A stretch of DNA of 64,000 nucleotides, taken from NCBI GenBank assembly GCA_052148445.1, contig JBKQIH010000294.1, forward strand, positions 13,824 through 77,823, in the 5' to 3' direction. The number at the start of each line of letters is the position of its first letter. Within the stretch, counting starts at the first letter, position 1. Of this stretch, positions 61,003 through 64,000 are shown piece by piece. The notes beneath the pieces were generated by a model. The model saw only the letters and a list, made by a program, of their open reading frames with translations, ran no database searches and was not told the origin of the DNA. Both the position numbers and the translations under genes were made by a program. Source of the DNA: Rhodomicrobium sp052148445. GTDB taxonomy: Bacteria; Pseudomonadota; Alphaproteobacteria; Rhizobiales; Rhodomicrobiaceae.

Positions 61003-63347
61003 GGCCGCCGCCCCGCCCCGGCATCGTTCTTGTCGCCACGCGCGAGCTGCGCTGGATGCGTCATGACCGCGTCGCGCTGTTTCTCGCGATCGGTGTCCCG
61101 ATCATCGCCTTTACGCTGCTGGCCTTGATATTCAGCAACGCCGTGATTCGCAATCTCAAGGTGAACATCGTCGATGCCGACCGAACGCCGGTGTCCGCGA
61201 TCTATGTGCAGGCCATCGGATCGGCGCCAGGGGTGATTGTGGCGGAGCGTTCGAGCAGCCTGACGGACGCGATGCACGCGATACGCTCGGGACGCGCCAT
61301 CGCGGCTGTCTACATTCCCCCGGACTTCGAGCGCGATCTCATCGCAAGAAGGCGCCCCCAGATCGTCGCTTTTTACAACAGGCAGTTCTTCACGCCGGGC
61401 AATAGCGCCGCGAGCGCGATATCCAATGCGATCCAGGCGGCCACGGCAACGCTTTCCCCGGCACTTGCCCCTAAAAGCGCCTCGTTCAAGCCGGGGGCTT
61501 TACTCGTCGAGCAATATGTTCTGAGCAATCCCGCCCTGAATTATGCCCAATTCCTGCTACGCGCGATCCTGCCCACGGTTCTTCACGTGATAATCGCGGT
61601 TGCCGCGGGATATGCGGTGGGCTCCGAGTTTTCCAGGCGCAGCGTAAAGGCTTGGCTCAAAGCGGCGGGCGGCCGTCCCCTTACCGCGCTCATTGGAAAA
61701 TTGGCGCCCCTCTTCGCCATTTTTATGCTCATGATGGTCGCGGTGGCTGGAATCATTCACGGCCTCTATGGTGTGCCTTTCCGCGGTGACTCCGTCCTGA
61801 TGGGCGCGTCCGCCTGTTTGCTGGTGATTGCCTATCTTTCAGCCGGAGCGCTGTTCCAGCTCTTAACGGGAAATCTCGCGTCCGGCCTGAGCCTCACAGC
61901 TATTTTCTGCTCTCCCGCATTCGGGTTTGCCGGCGTCGGTTTCCCTTTAATCGGCATGAATGACTTCTCGCTTTTTTGGGGATCGATTCTCCCTCTGCGC
62001 TGGTATATCCAGATACTATTCGACCAAGCGGCCCGGGGTTTGCCCCCATCGGTCTCTGTACCGCCTTTCGCCATGCTCGGCGCTCTTGCGGTTGCGTATT
62101 CCGGGCTGGCTTGGCTTCGCTTGCGCGCACTCTCACGAAGCGTTCCTGTCCGGCCGCCGCCGGCGCCCGCAGCCGAGCCGGCAGATCCCGGAGCCGGAAT
62201 TGCCGCGGCGATGTTTTCCGAATTCCGCCGGGTTCTTAGCGACCCTAGCACCTTCGGTCTGATCGTTATGGCGCCCATCGTCTATGGACTGCTTTATCCG
62301 CAGCCCTATCTCGCTCAGGTGCTCCGCGGCATACCCATCGCCGTCGTGGATCAGGATCGAACCGAGCTCAGCCGCAACCTCATTCAGACATTGAATGCCG
62401 ATGAGGCCATCAAGGTCGCGTTCCGGGCGGACACGCTGGCTGCTGCTCATGCGGCATTGGCGAGGCGGCAGGTCTTCGGCATCTTGGGTATTCCCGAAGG
62501 TACGGAGCGGGAAGTCTTAAAGGGAAATAAGGCCCGGCTGGCCGCCTATGTCGATTCTGCGTATTTTCTTCTATTTAACCGCACGCTACAGGGTATCTCC
62601 GAGGCCGCCAGCGCCGTCACGCAGGAGATTGCGGCACACGGCGCGCGGCTCGATGGAAGTCTTGCACACGCCGCCCTCGTTAACAGCACGCCGGTCGAGC
62701 TGTTGACCGAACCGCTCTTCAACCCGACAGGCGGTTATGCAAGCTACACCGTCCCAGCCGCCTTTATCCTCATCCTTCAGCAGACGCTCCTTATGGGCTC
62801 GGCCACTCTGGGAGGCGTCGCCTATGAGCGGGGCGGTCCTCAGGCCAGGCGCAGACGTGGAAGCGCACGAGCCGTTGCCGGTCAAGCTCTTGCCCATCTC
62901 TGCCTCGCGATGCCGGGGCTGGCGCTCTATCTGATCGTCCTGCCACGGGTTTACGGTTTCTCAACCCTTGGGCATCTTGGCGATCTGTTCTTGATGGCCG
63001 TGCCGTTCGTTCTGTCGGTGAGCCTGCTTGGCCAGTTCGTTGGAGAATGGTTCACGCGCCGGGAGAGCGCGGTTCTTCTCTTCGTCGCAACCAGCCTGCC
63101 CCTGTTCTTCATGGTCGGCGTATCGTGGCCCGTTGAAGCCATCCCGGACAAGCTACGGGCGGCAAGCCGCATATTTCCCAGCACCTCGGCAATCGATGGA
63201 CTTGTGCGCATCAATCAGATGGGTGCCACCGTATATGACGTTTGGCACGACTGGATGACGCTGTGGGCTTTGACCGCCATCTACGGCGTCCTCGCCGTCC
63301 TGGCTGCAAAATATTCAAACCGCGAGGAGGCAATTCGTGAGCGCTAG
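60999..63347 (+). CDS. Double-length ABC-2 type permease (two membrane modules fused)
   Basis: The protein has 782 residues from ATG 60999, coupled to the upstream HlyD stop. The frame is open further upstream but only inside HlyD. Two copies of the same layout follow each other. Residues 1-400 have helix VALFLAIGVPIIAFTLLALI, a large outer domain and five or so helices. Residues about 430-782 repeat it, starting with LSDPSTFGLIVMAPIVYGLL, with VNIVDADRTPVSA in the first half matching IAVVDQDRTELSR in the second. Usually these modules are separate YhhJ/YbhS/YbhR-like proteins. No ATPase gene is in the visible part of the operon. Confidence 0.85.
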   Translation: MRPPPRPGIVLVATRELRWMRHDRVALFLAIGVPIIAFTLLALIFSNAVIRNLKVNIVDADRTPVSAIYVQAIGSAPGVIVAERSSSLTDAMHAIRSGRAIAAVYIPPDFERDLIARRRPQIVAFYNRQFFTPGNSAASAISNAIQAATATLSPALAPKSASFKPGALLVEQYVLSNPALNYAQFLLRAILPTVLHVIIAVAAGYAVGSEFSRRSVKAWLKAAGGRPLTALIGKLAPLFAIFMLMMVAVAGIIHGLYGVPFRGDSVLMGASACLLVIAYLSAGALFQLLTGNLASGLSLTAIFCSPAFGFAGVGFPLIGMNDFSLFWGSILPLRWYIQILFDQAARGLPPSVSVPPFAMLGALAVAYSGLAWLRLRALSRSVPVRPPPAPAAEPADPGAGIAAAMFSEFRRVLSDPSTFGLIVMAPIVYGLLYPQPYLAQVLRGIPIAVVDQDRTELSRNLIQTLNADEAIKVAFRADTLAAAHAALARRQVFGILGIPEGTEREVLKGNKARLAAYVDSAYFLLFNRTLQGISEAASAVTQEIAAHGARLDGSLAHAALVNSTPVELLTEPLFNPTGGYASYTVPAAFILILQQTLLMGSATLGGVAYERGGPQARRRRGSARAVAGQALAHLCLAMPGLALYLIVLPRVYGFSTLGHLGDLFLMAVPFVLSVSLLGQFVGEWFTRRESAVLLFVATSLPLFFMVGVSWPVEAIPDKLRAASRIFPSTSAIDGLVRINQMGATVYDVWHDWMTLWALTAIYGVLAVLAAKYSNREEAIRER

Positions 63348-64000
63348 ACCGCGCCTGCGCCGAGCCCTGCTCGTGACAACGCTTGCCTTGGCCGGATGCG
63401 CCGGGGCTTTCGCCTGGCGATCGGGTGTTTTCGAGCCTAGTCCGGCGCCGATCGCTGGCGTCGTGCGTGAAACCGAGATCCACATCGCCCCGGAAATAAA
63501 CGCCCGCCTTGCGTCGGTGCAGGTAGCTGCCGGACAGCAGGTGCGCAAGGGCGATGTCCTCGCCGTGCTGAGCAGTCCCGAACTCGCCGCCTCTGTCGGG
63601 GAGGCCAAAGCCTCCACTGCCCAGGCGCGCGCGGATCGCAACAACGTGTTCGCGGGCGTCCGCAAGGAGGAGGTCGGCAGATCGGCGCAGGACATTCAGA
63701 TCGCCGAAGCAAATCTTGCCCTCGCACGCGCGCAATATGCGCGATCCGCCAAACTCTCCTCGGAGGGTTTTGCATCGAGACAAGCGCTGGATGAAAACAC
63801 CGCCACGCTTCGTAAGGCAGAAGCCAATCTCATCTTGCTCCGCGCGACCTTCGCGCAGAACAAGGCGGGACCGACGAAAGAGGAGCGGGCGAGCGCCGAA
63901 GCGAACGTGGTATTGGCGGAGGCAGCTACCGCGGATCTCGAAGCGAAGCTCGCCAAAACCACGCTCGCCGCTCCCGTCGACGGTGTCATAGGTCAAGTGG
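63337..64000 (+). CDS. Second HlyD-family adaptor (cut by the window end)
   Basis: GTG 63337 follows GAGGAGG closely and overlaps the permease stop by 11 bases. The first 221 residues are visible. The start RRALLVTTLALAGCAGAFAW includes LAGC, a possible lipobox. It is followed by the lipoyl half EIHIAPEINARLASVQVAAG, a long coiled-coil hairpin and the return lipoyl strand TTLAAPVDGVIGQV, where the window ends. It completes a HlyD-permease-HlyD operon. Confidence 0.85.
   Translation, partial: MSARPRLRRALLVTTLALAGCAGAFAWRSGVFEPSPAPIAGVVRETEIHIAPEINARLASVQVAAGQQVRKGDVLAVLSSPELAASVGEAKASTAQARADRNNVFAGVRKEEVGRSAQDIQIAEANLALARAQYARSAKLSSEGFASRQALDENTATLRKAEANLILLRATFAQNKAGPTKEERASAEANVVLAEAATADLEAKLAKTTLAAPVDGVIGQV

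Overview
The window is a GC-rich stretch of a bacterial chromosome, most likely an alphaproteobacterium and probably of the order Hyphomicrobiales (Rhizobiales). The evidence is the conserved order rpsB-tsf-pyrH-frr-uppS-cdsA-dxr-rseP-bamA-lpxD-fabZ-lpxA-lpxI-lpxB, LpxI in place of LpxH, a ribosomal protein S2 with a helix-hairpin-helix tail, a short ProRS, a nuoA-N cluster followed by birA, rnj, mce and a DUF1467 gene, and dispersed palindromic repeats of a kind seen in that order. The species cannot be named from the sequence alone.

Layout. 1-5.1 kb holds the end of an unknown gene, a uronate dehydrogenase, a globin, tRNA-Val, and a divergent mntH/mntR pair with a clear MntR-type operator over the mntH promoter. 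An LpxO-like hydroxylase follows. 5.3-20.5 kb is one long minus-strand cell-envelope and translation block. It starts at a recognisable promoter and structured leader upstream of rpsB and ends in the lipid A genes. 20.8-28.5 kb carries a GlcG/HbpS-like protein, dnaE, a small coiled-coil protein, lolD, lolC/E and proS. 28.6-29.0 kb is intergenic and holds a MITE-like repeat and a strong plus-strand terminator that probably ends an undescribed small RNA. 29.0-32.4 kb encodes DUF1467, methylmalonyl-CoA epimerase, RNase J and biotin ligase.

32.4-52.3 kb is the complete set of 14 complex I genes, all on the minus strand, but split into four blocks (A-D, E-F, G-I, J-N). The separators are a Uma2 remnant plus a three-helix membrane protein, a CHASE2 protein with a plus-strand HI0933-type flavoprotein and the gutted remnant of a second flavoprotein, and palindromic repeat elements. 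52.4-58 kb has an ArsB-like permease, an MFS transporter, a PAS-receiver protein and an AtoE-type carrier. 58.2-64 kb has an orphan periplasmic binding protein and a plus-strand export operon: HlyD, a double-length ABC-2 permease, and a second HlyD that is cut by the window end.

No CRISPR array, prophage or intact insertion sequence was seen. The most interesting signals are non-coding or degenerate: the rpsB leader with an early intrinsic terminator, the candidate small RNA at about 28.87-29.03 kb, the deletion remnant coupled to an intact flavoprotein gene, and several perfect inverted repeats between nuo genes.
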